DNA from: Bacteroidota bacterium
GTDB taxonomy: Bacteria; Bacteroidota; Bacteroidia; Flavobacteriales; Flavobacteriaceae
Assembly (NCBI GenBank): GCA_027592025.1
Contig: JAQCIQ010000001.1
Span: 1-64,000 of the forward strand
Direction of reading: 5' to 3'
DNA: 64,000 bases
How positions within the stretch are numbered: the first letter of the stretch is position 1; each line of letters opens with the position of its first letter. Below, piece by piece: positions 7,737 to 19,943 of the stretch. Position numbers and translations under genes: made by a program. The notes beneath the pieces are model-generated. The model did not search any database and had not been told where the DNA came from. It saw only the letters and a list, made by a program, of their open reading frames with translations.

Positions 7737-8909
7737 CTAAATCTTCATTGATTTAATGATACAACCTTTACCAGTTTTATCGGTCGTAAAAAAGAGGTAG
7801 AAGTCACCGCCGTCTTTGAATTTAAATTTTTTCCTTAACGCATCTGCAGAGTCTGGGGCATTCCGCACTTTGAAGTTGGCCTGACTTATTTTTAAACTTT
7901 CAAACCCCTTTTTATTGTAGGCTGCCACTTGCACAATCTTGAAACTTTGGCCGGGGAAACTGATAAGTTGACTAGACGTATAAAGATGGGATTGAGGGTT
8001 CAACTTATCTAATCCAAGTTCAAGGGCCAAATGATCGTGTATGCCTGCTTTAAGGACGCAAGCCAAAGGCTCATAGAGATAGTCTTGAATGTCGGAGATG
8101 GCAGGTGAAGCTTGAGTTAGAGGCCAATCGGCTGCCTGTTGCCAATTACCCGACTCGCTCAAGTTTACGGCATATATTTTTGGGCAGTTCGACTTGTCTG
8201 GGTCTAATAACCAAACCAACTCTTTGACCTCGTTATTGACCGAGACGACATGCACTGAGGAGACAAAACGCAGTTGTTTCATGCCCAAACTGATATCCAG
8301 AAGCGGGGCTGTTTTGACCAATACTTGCCGTCCCTTTTCGAAAACCAAATCCATGTGGTCTAGGAGATTCGGAGTGCAATCTTCAAGTCTAAAAACGCGT
8401 TTTTCGGTGTTACTGCGACGCGCAGGGTCAAGGTAAATCACATCTGTTTTGAAGTCCAAGGTACGTAAATATTCAAGCCCATCTACCGCCAAACAAGAGA
8501 CGTTAGGGCTCTTCAGTTGCTCAAAATTATGCTTTGCCATTGCCGACAACTCGGCGTTAATTTCGCAATGGATGACTTGGTCAAAAACCCGAGCAAAATA
8601 GAAGACATCAACGCCCAAACCTCCAGTGAGGTCTAAAAGAGTTCTGCCGTGAACCAAACTGCTCTTAAATGAGGCAGTAGCTTCTGACGAAGTTTGTTCA
8701 ATATGGAGTTTAGGCGGATAGAGGATCGCCGTCGCATTGAACCAGGTTGGTAACTTCTTCTGACATTTCTTTTTAGAGACGATTTGCTCTAATAAGATTT
8801 TGGTAATGACCCCATCAAAATAAGGACCGCCAAGAGCCAGCGATGGGATGTCATCGTTCAAGTGGGCGTCAATGAAGTCCTGAACGTCTTGTCGCAGTAT
8901 TGCGTTCAT
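7737..8909 (-). CDS. SAM-dependent methyltransferase with THUMP-like domain
   Basis: A 390-residue class I methyltransferase. Motif I, LLDLTGGLGVD, is at residues 91-101, the acidic residue for the SAM ribose is in HCEINAE, and the catalytic-type DPARR segment is at 161-165. The C-terminal third resembles the THUMP-like domain found in a conserved Bacteroidota/Firmicutes methyltransferase family, which suggests an RNA (tRNA or rRNA) substrate. The substrate has not to my knowledge been established. It is the last gene of a tight minus-strand run rsmE, DUF4159, AI-2E permease, methyltransferase; the gap to the permease is a single base, so translation is likely coupled. Confidence 0.8.
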   Translation of the reverse strand: MNAILRQDVQDFIDAHLNDDIPSLALGGPYFDGVITKILLEQIVSKKKCQKKLPTWFNATAILYPPKLHIEQTSSEATASFKSSLVHGRTLLDLTGGLGVDVFYFARVFDQVIHCEINAELSAMAKHNFEQLKSPNVSCLAVDGLEYLRTLDFKTDVIYLDPARRSNTEKRVFRLEDCTPNLLDHMDLVFEKGRQVLVKTAPLLDISLGMKQLRFVSSVHVVSVNNEVKELVWLLDPDKSNCPKIYAVNLSESGNWQQAADWPLTQASPAISDIQDYLYEPLACVLKAGIHDHLALELGLDKLNPQSHLYTSSQLISFPGQSFKIVQVAAYNKKGFESLKISQANFKVRNAPDSADALRKKFKFKDGGDFYLFFTTDKTGKGCIIKSMKI

Positions 8910-8910
8910 T

Positions 8911-9999
8911 TTACAAATCCTTGGTCAAACCTTGAACGATTTTGTTCTGAGATATAAAGGTTTTTAAAATGACTTTGACCACGGTGTAGGCCGGAACAGC
9001 GACAATCATTCCTAAAATTCCAAACAGCAGACCAGATGCTAAAATAACAATAAAGATTTCTAAGGGGTGGGATTTCACGCTCTTGGAAAAGATAAAGGGT
9101 TGACTGAAAAAATTATCGATCAATTGTCCAGCCATGAACCCTACAGCTACCCACAAGACTTTAGGGAGAATGACAGAATTGAAGTCTGCTTCAATATTGC
9201 TGATCATGGTTAATGCAATCATCAGAACCCCTGCAATCATAGGACCTACATAAGGAATGATATTGAGTAGGGCGCAAAGAAAAGCAATGACAACAGCGTT
9301 TTTGACACCCAAAATCAAAAGAACCGCGGCGTAAAATACCAACAGAATAAAAATCTGAAATATCACACCAATAAAATAGCGAGACAATAAATTTTTGATT
9401 TTAGAAAATGAAGTCCGAAAACCATCCTCCCATTGGGTTGGTGCGGCAGTAATCAAAATGCGCTCAACCAAATCGCTGTCTTTCAGAAAAAAGAAGGCAA
9501 TAAAAATTACAGACAACATGCCTATGCTCAAACTTCCAAACCCACTTACCACTGCGTTGAATAAATTGGGAATGATATTAAAATCAATTTTAGAAAACAG
9601 TCGAGAGCCGTCTAAGCTGGCGGTCAAGTCAATGTTGCGATTTCCTAGATAGGACACGAGCTCGCTATACTGCGCAAAAATGGCAGATTCGAGCTCTCCA
9701 ACATTGAGCAGTGACAGGTTTTCTCCTTGCTCAACCACCAACGGAATAAAAAGTTTGAATAATCCAATGATGATAAACACAAATAGAGCCATGGTAAAAA
9801 TCGCTGCAGCACTATTCCTAAAACGCAGTTTGGTTTTTAAAAAAAGAACGATGGGTCGGCCAATTAGAGCAACTACTGCCGCAATAATCATATAGAGTAA
9901 GATGGTTCTCAAAGCGTACAATACATAAACTAAAGTCGCAATGCCAATCATTACGCCAATCGCCTTTAAAATGCCTTTTGAAATTTCATTCGAATTCAT
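8911..9999 (-). CDS. AI-2E family (PerM/TqsA-type) transporter
   Basis: A 362-residue polytopic membrane protein with about seven to eight helices. Two N-terminal helices (LVYVLYALRTILLYMIIAAVVALIG) are followed by a short amphipathic loop RPIVLFLK, an extracellular segment around residues 75-150, and a C-terminal helical bundle with GVKNAVVIAFLCALLNIIPYVGPMIAGV, which is characteristic of the AI-2E/PerM family. Members export autoinducer-2 or, in some Gram-positive relatives, exchange ions; the substrate here cannot be read from the sequence. It lies four bases after the DUF4159 gene within the rsmE operon. Confidence 0.85.
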   Translation of the reverse strand: MNSNEISKGILKAIGVMIGIATLVYVLYALRTILLYMIIAAVVALIGRPIVLFLKTKLRFRNSAAAIFTMALFVFIIIGLFKLFIPLVVEQGENLSLLNVGELESAIFAQYSELVSYLGNRNIDLTASLDGSRLFSKIDFNIIPNLFNAVVSGFGSLSIGMLSVIFIAFFFLKDSDLVERILITAAPTQWEDGFRTSFSKIKNLLSRYFIGVIFQIFILLVFYAAVLLILGVKNAVVIAFLCALLNIIPYVGPMIAGVLMIALTMISNIEADFNSVILPKVLWVAVGFMAGQLIDNFFSQPFIFSKSVKSHPLEIFIVILASGLLFGILGMIVAVPAYTVVKVILKTFISQNKIVQGLTKDL

Positions 10000-10003
10000 A
10001 GTC

Positions 10004-10651
10004 TTAATTTTTAAATACGTAACTGATGATATTGGCGCCCATTTTTAATGCTGTTTGACGCACTGCTTCTGGATCGTTGTGAATCTGCGGATCTTCCCAA
10101 CCGTCTCCCAAATCGCATTCAAAGGTGAACAATAGCACTAAGCGACCATCGATTTCTATGCCTAACGCTTGTGGCGGTAATCCGTCGTGTTCGTGAATCT
10201 TGGGCAAACCGTTCGGAAATGGGTATGGGCCTTTGAAAATTGGATGGTCTTTGGGTAAAGCAGTCAGACTTTGATTGGGAAAAACAGTTTTCAAAGCACT
10301 TTCAAGATAGGGTCTCATGCCGTAGTTGTCATCAACATGAAGAAATCCACCCGCCATCAAATACGTTTTGAGCGTTTTTGCTTCCTCTGGACTGAAATAC
10401 ACATTGCCATGTCCAGTCATGTACAAATAGGGATATTCGTACAAATCGAGTCCAATTTCTGCTGTGTCGGCTTTTGGATTGAGACTGGTTTGGATGTTGT
10501 CATTACAAAATTTGATCAAGTTAGGCAGGGCAGTTGGATTGCTGTACCAGTCTCCACCGCCGCCATATTTTAAAACTGCCAAGGTCTGCCCGAAAGTCAT
10601 GGAGCCCACCATCAGGACAATCAAAACAACAAGACCTTTAAAACGAGCCAT
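10004..10651 (-). CDS. DUF4159 domain secreted protein
   Basis: A 215-residue exported protein with a cleavable signal peptide (about residues 1-22, ending SMTFGQ). The rest matches the DUF4159 pattern: a glutamine-amidotransferase-like fold with LKYGGGGDWYSNP at the start, YLYMTGHGNVYFSPEEAKTL, and GGFLHVDDNYGMRPYL in the middle. In this family such proteins occur with gliding/BatA-type genes or alone; the biochemical role is unknown. Its start overlaps the end of rsmE by 14 bases, so the two are translationally coupled. The mature protein should reside in the periplasm. Confidence 0.8.
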   Translation of the reverse strand: MARFKGLVVLIVLMVGSMTFGQTLAVLKYGGGGDWYSNPTALPNLIKFCNDNIQTSLNPKADTAEIGLDLYEYPYLYMTGHGNVYFSPEEAKTLKTYLMAGGFLHVDDNYGMRPYLESALKTVFPNQSLTALPKDHPIFKGPYPFPNGLPKIHEHDGLPPQALGIEIDGRLVLLFTFECDLGDGWEDPQIHNDPEAVRQTALKMGANIISYVFKN

Positions 10652-11348
10652 AAACTGTGTTGGTTAGAACGCAAGCCAAAAGGGCAGCGGTTTCGGTCCT
10701 AAGACGTTGATCGCCTAATGTTACAGGCTTAAATCCTTTGGCCATCGCCATCTTGATTTCTTCTTCGGAAAAATCGCCTTCTGGACCGATCAAAATTAAA
10801 GTGTTTTTATCAGGATCTATGGCCTGAAGTATGGGATATTTTTGACTGTTTTCGCAGTGGGCTATCAATTTATTGCCATAAAAATAAATGTTTAGAAAGT
10901 CACTTAAAATGGTTGTCTCATTAACGGCCGGAAGATATGTTCTCAACGATTGTTTCATGGCCGATTGAACAATTCTCTCAAGGCGCTCTCTTTTGACTTC
11001 TTTTCTCTCGCTCCGAGCTGCACGGATAGGCGTAATGCTCGAAAGCCCAATTTCCGTAGCTTTTTCTAAAAACCATTCGAAACGATCGGAATGCTTGGTT
11101 GGACAAACCGCTAAATGAATTTCTTTCGAATACAATGGAGTAAAAGTCTCTTTGATTACCTTAACCTCACAAAGGGTTCCTAATTGGGTTTCAATTTCAC
11201 ATTCAAACAAATTCCCCTTGCCATTAGTGATAAAAATTTTATCACCAGTTTTCTTGCGCAATACCTTTAGAATATGCCTGCTTTCCTCCTTCGAAAAAGA
11301 GAAAGTGCTCTTACTAGAGTCGATTTGTGGTTCGTAAAATAATTGCAC
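10638..11348 (-). CDS. rsmE: 16S rRNA (uracil-1498-N3)-methyltransferase RsmE
   Basis: A 236-residue SPOUT-class methyltransferase that methylates U1498 of 16S rRNA. The N-terminal PUA-like domain contains SRHILKVLRKKTGD (residues 23-36). The trefoil-knot SAM site is visible as LIGPEGDFS (186-194) and LGDQRLRTETAAL (211-223), both diagnostic for RsmE. The conserved CPTKHSDRFEWFLEKATEIG segment (residues 82-101) is present. It heads a tight minus-strand operon with DUF4159, AI-2E and methyltransferase genes, and is separated by 58 bases from tsaD upstream on the same strand. Confidence 0.95.
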   Translation of the reverse strand: MQLFYEPQIDSSKSTFSFSKEESRHILKVLRKKTGDKIFITNGKGNLFECEIETQLGTLCEVKVIKETFTPLYSKEIHLAVCPTKHSDRFEWFLEKATEIGLSSITPIRAARSERKEVKRERLERIVQSAMKQSLRTYLPAVNETTILSDFLNIYFYGNKLIAHCENSQKYPILQAIDPDKNTLILIGPEGDFSEEEIKMAMAKGFKPVTLGDQRLRTETAALLACVLTNTVYGSF

Positions 11349-11406
11349 AATAATAACTTCAAAGGTTGTCCAAAGATACCAAAACTAAGGCATCTCTAAG
11401 GCAAAT

Positions 11407-12426
11407 TTAAAATTTAAGACGGGCACTTACTTCTTGGTCTTCTGAACCAGTCAGGCCAGATTGCAGTTTTAAATACCCACAAATCCCAATCATGGCAGCG
11501 TTATCGGTAGTGTACTCGAATTTAGGAATGTAGGTCGTCCATCCAAAACGACCTTCGCCAGACTTGATGGCTTCACGTATGCCGCTGTTGGCAGAAACGC
11601 CTCCGCCAATAGCAATTTTTTTAATCCCTGTTTCTGCCGTAGCTTTCAATAACTTATCCATTACAATTTCAACAATGGTGTGTTGAATGGACGCGCAGAT
11701 GTCATTGATATTTTGATGGATGAAATCTGGATTGGCTTTTGTTTCCTTTTGGATGAAATATAAAATTGCTGTTTTCAACCCCGAAAAACTAAAATTCAAA
11801 CCATCAACGGTTGGCTTAGTAAAAGCAAAGGCCTTCGGGTTTCCCAATTTGGCTCGCCGATCCATTTCTGGTCCCGCTGGATAGCCCAATTGCAACAATT
11901 TTCCACTTTTGTCGAAAGCTTCACCTATGGCATCGTCCATGGTTTCTCCTAAAATAGTCATGTCAAAATAATCGTCTACCCTTACGATTTGAGTATGTCC
12001 GCCAGATATGGTTAGCGCTAAGAAAGGAAAGGTAGGAGATTGTTCATTGGCGTCGGCTATAAAATGGGCCAAGATGTGCCCTTGCATGTGATGGATGCCC
12101 AAGGCCGGTATGCCTAATCCGTTGGCCAATCCTTTGGCAAAGGAAGCACCAACTAACAAGGATCCCAACAATCCTGGACCTTGTGTAAAGGCAATGGCAT
12201 TCAAATCACCTTTATCAATTCCGGCTTGTTTGAGGGCTGTATCGACTACGGGAACAATGTGCTGTTGATGAGCTCGTGATGCCAGTTCGGGAACCACCCC
12301 GCCATAGGACTCATGAATTTTTTGCCCAGCAACTACATTGCTCAAAACCAAATTGTTGCATAACACAGCCGCCGCCGTATCGTCGCAACTTGATTCTATA
12401 CCCAAAACGTAAACTTTTTCGGACAT
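11407..12426 (-). CDS. tsaD: tRNA threonylcarbamoyladenosine transferase TsaD
   Basis: A 339-residue ASKHA-fold protein that transfers the threonylcarbamoyl group to A37 of ANN-decoding tRNAs, acting with TsaB and TsaE. The N-terminus has GIESSCDDTAAAV (residues 9-21). The metal-binding HMQGH motif is at 113-117. SGGHTQIV and the C-terminal GGGVSANSGIRE and DNAAMIG motifs complete the family pattern, and length is normal. It is divergent from tamB with a 119-base gap, an arrangement common in Bacteroidota. Confidence 0.97.
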   Translation of the reverse strand: MSEKVYVLGIESSCDDTAAAVLCNNLVLSNVVAGQKIHESYGGVVPELASRAHQQHIVPVVDTALKQAGIDKGDLNAIAFTQGPGLLGSLLVGASFAKGLANGLGIPALGIHHMQGHILAHFIADANEQSPTFPFLALTISGGHTQIVRVDDYFDMTILGETMDDAIGEAFDKSGKLLQLGYPAGPEMDRRAKLGNPKAFAFTKPTVDGLNFSFSGLKTAILYFIQKETKANPDFIHQNINDICASIQHTIVEIVMDKLLKATAETGIKKIAIGGGVSANSGIREAIKSGEGRFGWTTYIPKFEYTTDNAAMIGICGYLKLQSGLTGSEDQEVSARLKF

Positions 12427-12545
12427 GGCTTTAACAGTTAGGCATAATAGTTGTTATTTTGTATATTCTTATGCTCAGGCAAAGAAACAAAAAATCAGTG
12501 GGAGAGGGGAGAACCACAATCTAAATATGCGCTATCCAGTCAAAT

Positions 12546-15500
12546 ATGACCATTAAATTGAGTAAGCCAGTTTTGAAATGGATCAAGCGCCTATCTGTTG
12601 GGGTGGTTAGCTTATTAATTCTTTTAATGGTTCTGCTGTCGATCCCTCAGGTCCAAACTTATTTGGGGCAGTATGCCGCAAATAAGATCAATGAAAAGTA
12701 CGGCACTGAAATAGCCATTGGCCAGCTCACTGCAAACCTCAAAGGTGAAGTGGTGCTTAAAAACATCTTAATCCAAGATCATCATCAAGAAACGCTCCTT
12801 TCTGTCAAACGATTGAACACCTCTATCCTCAATGTTAAAAGCTTGATAAAAGGTGATTTGCGCTTTGGCTCGATTGAACTTGACGGATTATTGTTTGAAA
12901 TGAGGACTTATGCCGGGGAAACTCTATCGAATTTGGATTATTTTGTAGAGCAACTCAGCACTTCTCCAAAGTCCGATACAACATCGTCTTTTTTGATGAC
13001 GGCCAAGGCCATTCGTATTTCTAATGCTTTGTACTCATTAATAGATGACAATACAGGGGTTCATTTGGATTTTGAGGAACTGTCCATTAATGCGTCAAAC
13101 TTTTTGATTGAAGGACCCAATGTTTCAATGAATATTGATCATCTAGGCTTTACTAACCCCAATGGATTAGAAGTCAGCAATTTGACCTCCAATTTTACTT
13201 ATACTCTGAACTTCATGGAGTTTAAAAACATGTCCGTTCAGACCCCATTTTCAAACTTGAAAGGTCAGTTGCGATTCGATTATCAAAGGGAGGACTTGAG
13301 GTTCTTTAACGATAAGGTCTTGTTGAAGGCAAAATTCAGTGATTTGGTGTTGTCAACGAACGATCTGCGTTTGTTTTATGATGGATTTGGACAAGATGTT
13401 ATTTTTAAAGGCAGTACGGAGCTTTCAGGAACACTCAACCAATTGGCGGTTAATCAAATTAATATTGCTTTTGACCAAAATGCTTTTCTCTCCGCCGAAG
13501 TTCAGCTATCAGAGTTATTCAATAGAGAAAAGGCCTATGAGATCAAAGCAAACGTTGGGCGGCTTAAATTTGACCAAGGCAATCTATCGCATCTTTTGCC
13601 AAAGCTTCTCAATGCTAATGCGGTAACAGTTCTCGATAAGTTAGGCTTTCTTGATGCCTCAGGAACCGTTGTAGCAAGTCGAACTGGCATTGATGCTGAT
13701 ATGAACGTGCGGACTAGGTTAGGTAGCTTAAGTCCCAAAATGTCTTATTCTGCTGACAAACAAACTTTAGTTGGAGGCCTTCAATTCTCTGGTTTGAATA
13801 TTGGCGCTTTACTCGATCTCGATGGACTTGGTTTGACTAGTGGACAAGCTGATTTAGTTCTAGCTGATTTGGATAGCAAGAACATCAGCGTCAAAGTAGA
13901 GGGCGATTTGAAGGAGTTGACATTTAGAGAGTATTCCTATCTCAACACTTCATTTAATGGCGAACTGTTATCCAATGCGGTTGAAGGCCAATTTCGATTT
14001 AGAGATGATCACTTGAATGCCAATTTTGATGGTTCTATTTCTGGCTTGTCAAGACAAAAACAATTCAATTTTGCGGCTCACATCCTTGAGGCAGATTTGA
14101 AAGCTATAAAGTTGGCAAAATCGGAAAAAGAATCGATTTTTTCTGGACATATGATGGTACAGGCCGAAGGAACAAATGTCGATGACGCCTTAGGTATTGC
14201 GTCCTTCTATGACATCAATTACCGCAATCAAGACGGCAGCTATTCTTTTGAGAATTTTGACGTTACTACCTCAATGGATGGTGACGAACGAACTTTAAGA
14301 GTAAACTCTCCAGAAATCATCACTGGTCAAATCACAGGACAGTTTAAGCTTTCGGAACTAAAGAAACTGGCCCACAATTCACTTACTCACATTTACAATT
14401 TGGGTGACGAATATGAGGTGAGTCCTAATCAATCTTTGGATTTTGATTTTGTAGTTTACAATAAAATTGCCAAGATCATGTCGACTTATTTGAATATTGG
14501 CAACAACGGTAAGTTGAGCGGTCATTTGGAGTCAGATTCTCAAGAGTTTAACGCTAATGTTTTGGCGCCATTTTTCTCGACTAGGGATGTGGTCATTGAA
14601 GGAATGACATTGGAATTGGATAATAAAAACCCAGTTTACAACACCTTTGTTGAAATCGGTTCTTTGAAGACTTCCTTTTTTGAGGCTCATGATTTCAATC
14701 TCATTAATGTGACGAGGAAGGATACATTGCTGATCAAAACCAATTTCAAGGGGCCAATAAATTCGACAGACCGTTACGACTTGAATCTATATTACACCAA
14801 GGATCAAGAAAAGTCGATTTTAGGAGTGCGACGATCTGTCCTCAATTTTCAAAATGTACCATGGGTATTGAACCCCAATAAAGATGACAATCATAAAATT
14901 GTTTTCGACAAAAGTTTCAAAGACATTCAGGTCTATCCCACTGTGTTGGCTCATGACGACGAACTCATCCAAATGAGTGGCGAATTGTATTCGACAACTG
15001 ACAAGTCTTTTGATCTCCAATTTCAAGAGGTTGTTTTGCAACACGTTTTGCCCGAAATAGAAAAATTTAAGATGTCGGGCATCATCAATGGCCAATTATC
15101 CTTGACTCAAGATAACGGCCAGATTAAACCTACAGCCGACATCGCCATCGACAATTACAACCTCAACGGATTTGCGCTCGGAGATTTTACAGCTCAGATT
15201 TCTGGTAAAACTCCAACCGTTTACGATCTAAAGGCTACTCTTTCGAATAGATTTTCAGAAACCATAGTAGTTCAAGGCGGATTGAACTTTGGAGAAAATG
15301 TCCAAAATCTTGATTTAGTACTTCAATTGAATAAAGCTTTATTGGACCCATTGACCCCTGTAGGAGGAGAAGTCATAAGCGACATCAGAGGAGAGGTTTC
15401 TGGAGTGGTTTCGATTTCAGGGAAATTTGAAGAACCGAGTTATGAAGGAGAACTTTTCTTGGAAAACGCAGGCATGAAAGTACCCTATTTGAACGTTGGC

Positions 15501-16970
15501 TACAATTTTGGCGGTGACACGACGCTTGAGTTGGTCAAACAGTCTTTTTTATTGAACAATTTGGAATTAGTGGATTCCTCTTTTGGAACAAAAGCTAAAA
15601 TGAGTGGTAAAATCAAACATTCTAATTTTGCCAATTGGATTCTCGATTTGGACATTAATTCGTCGAGAATGTTGGTCCTCAATACCAACAACGATAATAA
15701 GCCACTATATTATGGAACGGCATTCGTAGGAGGGAGTGTCGGCATAAAAGGGCAGGCCGAAGCTCTCGTAATCAAGGCGGAGGTTTTGACCAAAAAAGGA
15801 ACGACCTTCGTAATTCCATTGAATGACACACAAGTCTTGAGTAACAGTGACTACCTGACTTTTATCACTGCCGAAGAAAAATACAATACTCTAGGGATCG
15901 ATTTAACAACTTCAAAGACTTATTCGGGTTTGGAACTGGATTTTGACCTGGAGATTGACGAGACTGCCGATATTGAAATCATCATGGATCCTCAAACCAG
16001 AAGTGGTATTCGTGGTTCTGGAAATGGTGGACTATTGGTTCAAATCAACACCAATGGCAAGTTTAACATGTACGGTGATTTTATTGTAGCAAAAGGAGTT
16101 TATAACTACATCTACGAACCCATCATTAGAAAGGAATTTAAGGTGCGTCCAGGTGGTACCCTAGTTTGGAATGGAGAACCAACAAAGGCCGAAATTAATC
16201 TGACTGCGGTTTACAGTCAGCTGCAAGCCAATCCTTCTATACTCTTGGACAATCCCATAAACAGAAGCATTCCCGTAGAAGTTGAAATTCAACTGAGTGG
16301 TCAATTGGAGCGTCCAGAACCTAACTTCGACCTACGTTTTCCTAGTGTGAATAGCGCTTTGAATTCTGAGTTGGGCTATAGGCTTAACGACAACGAAAGC
16401 AAGCAATTTCAGGCACTCGCGTTATTGGCAACCGGAACATTTACCAATCAACTAAAACTGGATGAGCAAGCTGTTTATGGCAATTTGGTAGAACGGTTTT
16501 CTGATGCGGTCAATTCAGCAATTTCGGGGGGGAATGACGCCATTCAATTAGGCTTGGACTACCAATTAGGAAGAAAAACGCAAGATTATATTACCGAGAA
16601 CAGAGTAGGCTTTTCTCTTTCGGGAAAAATAAGTGACCGAGTTCTGTTCAATGGCAAGGTGGGAGTTCCTTTTGGAGGAGTCAATGAAACCGTTGTGGCT
16701 GGCAATTTTGAAATTCAGGTGCTGCTTAACGAGGAGCGCACCTTGACTCTTAATATTTTTAACAAAGAAAATGACATTCAAAACTTTGGTGAGGCCATCT
16801 TTTTTACTCAGGGGGTGGGTCTGTCCTACGATGTAGAGTTTGACAACCTCAAGGAACTTCTTCGCAAGATTTTTAAGCCAGAAACGACCAATTCAGAGGC
16901 GATCAAAGAAGAAGAAGTTCAAGAAAAATCGCCTCCACTCAAAGGTTTTATGAGTTTTAAGAAGCAGTAA
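12546..16970 (+). CDS. tamB: TamB-like translocation and assembly module protein
   Basis: A 1474-residue AsmA-like protein. A single N-terminal membrane anchor (about residues 12-35, VGVVSLLILLMVLLSIP) is followed by a very long repetitive beta-strand-rich periplasmic region of the TamB/DUF490 type, and by the conserved C-terminal domain with FSLSGKISDRVLFNGKVGVPFGG and GVGLSYDVEFDNLKELL. TamB-type proteins bridge inner and outer membrane and take part in outer-membrane protein assembly and phospholipid transport. A partner TamA/BamA is not in the window. The C-terminal 35 residues after the domain are charged and Lys/Glu-rich. The start ATG at 12546 places four basic residues before the anchor. 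Confidence 0.9.
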   Translation: MTIKLSKPVLKWIKRLSVGVVSLLILLMVLLSIPQVQTYLGQYAANKINEKYGTEIAIGQLTANLKGEVVLKNILIQDHHQETLLSVKRLNTSILNVKSLIKGDLRFGSIELDGLLFEMRTYAGETLSNLDYFVEQLSTSPKSDTTSSFLMTAKAIRISNALYSLIDDNTGVHLDFEELSINASNFLIEGPNVSMNIDHLGFTNPNGLEVSNLTSNFTYTLNFMEFKNMSVQTPFSNLKGQLRFDYQREDLRFFNDKVLLKAKFSDLVLSTNDLRLFYDGFGQDVIFKGSTELSGTLNQLAVNQINIAFDQNAFLSAEVQLSELFNREKAYEIKANVGRLKFDQGNLSHLLPKLLNANAVTVLDKLGFLDASGTVVASRTGIDADMNVRTRLGSLSPKMSYSADKQTLVGGLQFSGLNIGALLDLDGLGLTSGQADLVLADLDSKNISVKVEGDLKELTFREYSYLNTSFNGELLSNAVEGQFRFRDDHLNANFDGSISGLSRQKQFNFAAHILEADLKAIKLAKSEKESIFSGHMMVQAEGTNVDDALGIASFYDINYRNQDGSYSFENFDVTTSMDGDERTLRVNSPEIITGQITGQFKLSELKKLAHNSLTHIYNLGDEYEVSPNQSLDFDFVVYNKIAKIMSTYLNIGNNGKLSGHLESDSQEFNANVLAPFFSTRDVVIEGMTLELDNKNPVYNTFVEIGSLKTSFFEAHDFNLINVTRKDTLLIKTNFKGPINSTDRYDLNLYYTKDQEKSILGVRRSVLNFQNVPWVLNPNKDDNHKIVFDKSFKDIQVYPTVLAHDDELIQMSGELYSTTDKSFDLQFQEVVLQHVLPEIEKFKMSGIINGQLSLTQDNGQIKPTADIAIDNYNLNGFALGDFTAQISGKTPTVYDLKATLSNRFSETIVVQGGLNFGENVQNLDLVLQLNKALLDPLTPVGGEVISDIRGEVSGVVSISGKFEEPSYEGELFLENAGMKVPYLNVGYNFGGDTTLELVKQSFLLNNLELVDSSFGTKAKMSGKIKHSNFANWILDLDINSSRMLVLNTNNDNKPLYYGTAFVGGSVGIKGQAEALVIKAEVLTKKGTTFVIPLNDTQVLSNSDYLTFITAEEKYNTLGIDLTTSKTYSGLELDFDLEIDETADIEIIMDPQTRSGIRGSGNGGLLVQINTNGKFNMYGDFIVAKGVYNYIYEPIIRKEFKVRPGGTLVWNGEPTKAEINLTAVYSQLQANPSILLDNPINRSIPVEVEIQLSGQLERPEPNFDLRFPSVNSALNSELGYRLNDNESKQFQALALLATGTFTNQLKLDEQAVYGNLVERFSDAVNSAISGGNDAIQLGLDYQLGRKTQDYITENRVGFSLSGKISDRVLFNGKVGVPFGGVNETVVAGNFEIQVLLNEERTLTLNIFNKENDIQNFGEAIFFTQGVGLSYDVEFDNLKELLRKIFKPETTNSEAIKEEEVQEKSPPLKGFMSFKKQ

Positions 16971-17026
16971 CTCACTCTGAATCGAAAATAAATGCACCCA
17001 TATAATCTGTTAAAGCTTAAGTTTAT

Positions 17027-17034
17027 TAAATTTG
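17027..17034 (+). promoter_or_regulatory. -7 promoter box of pfkA operon
   Basis: TAAATTTG, an exact match to the Bacteroidota -7 consensus TAnnTTTG, ends 15 bases before the ATG at 17050. It argues against the upstream in-frame TTG at 17032, which lies inside the box. The -33 element is weak. Confidence 0.6.
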
Positions 17035-17049
17035 CTTCTCAATAAAAAT

Positions 17050-19057
<2,008 letters not shown>

Positions 19058-19067
19058 TCTGCGCGAT

Positions 19068-19943
19068 GTGATAGTTGTAGCTGATAGTGGTTCAACCAAA
19101 TGCGATTGGTTGTTAGTGGATGACAAGGGCACGCCTTTGTTCGAAAAACAGCGGACGAAAGGACTCAACCCAGCTATTTTGCTGCGTCCCAAATTGAGAT
19201 CCACCATAGCCAAAAATAAGGTAATGGCAGCCGAAAGACAAAAAGCTACCCACGTCTATTTTTATGGCGCTGGATGCGGTACTCCAAAGCCTACCAAAAT
19301 GCTTAAAGAAGTGTTGGAAGAATACTTTCCTAATGCTGTAGTCGAGGTAAAGGAAGACACTTATGCTGCAGCTTACGCCGCTTTAGGCGCCGAAATGAAA
19401 CCAGCAATTATTTGTATTCTTGGCACAGGTTCAAATTGCAGTTTCTTTGACGGAGAAAAACTACATCAACGAGTGACGTCATTAGGTTATGCGGTCATGG
19501 ATGACGCTTCTGGAAATTACTTTGGAAGAAGATTGATCAGGGACTACTATTTTTCTCTAATGCCTGAAAATCTGAAGATTTCATTTTCTGAACGGTATGA
19601 TTTAGAATCTGATGCGATCAAGGCGAAATTGTACAAAAAGCCTAATCCAAATGCTTACTTGGCTTCTTTCGCTGAATTCATGTTTCTCAACAAGGAGTCA
19701 GAGTATATCGAGAATTTAATCAAATCGGGCATTCGAGAATTTGCTAAAACCATGATTTTTCAATTCAAGGAGTATTTAGAAGAGCATCCAGTTCATTTTG
19801 CTGGTTCAATTGCTTTTTTCGCTCAAGAAGAAATCCGTGCAGTGGGCAAAGAAATGGGATTTAAAGTTGGCGTATTCGAACGAAGACCTATAGAAGGTTT
19901 GATCAGATACCACGTCAATAACCTCAACAATAAAGGGGCTTAA
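19068..19943 (+). CDS. BadF/BadG/BcrA/BcrD-type ATPase, probable N-acetylglucosamine kinase
   Basis: A 291-residue ASKHA-fold kinase-like protein. The first phosphate-binding loop is ADSGSTKCDW (residues 5-14), a second is ILGTGSNCSFFD, and YGAGCG lies between them. These are typical of the BadF family that includes eukaryotic and bacterial N-acetylglucosamine kinases. The start is GTG at 19068; the nearby ATG at 19066 is out of frame and runs straight into a stop. The sugar specificity is inferred from the family and from the carbohydrate context with pfkA and gapA ten bases upstream. Its stop overlaps the convergent ridA gene by four bases. Confidence 0.8.
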   Translation: MIVVADSGSTKCDWLLVDDKGTPLFEKQRTKGLNPAILLRPKLRSTIAKNKVMAAERQKATHVYFYGAGCGTPKPTKMLKEVLEEYFPNAVVEVKEDTYAAAYAALGAEMKPAIICILGTGSNCSFFDGEKLHQRVTSLGYAVMDDASGNYFGRRLIRDYYFSLMPENLKISFSERYDLESDAIKAKLYKKPNPNAYLASFAEFMFLNKESEYIENLIKSGIREFAKTMIFQFKEYLEEHPVHFAGSIAFFAQEEIRAVGKEMGFKVGVFERRPIEGLIRYHVNNLNNKGA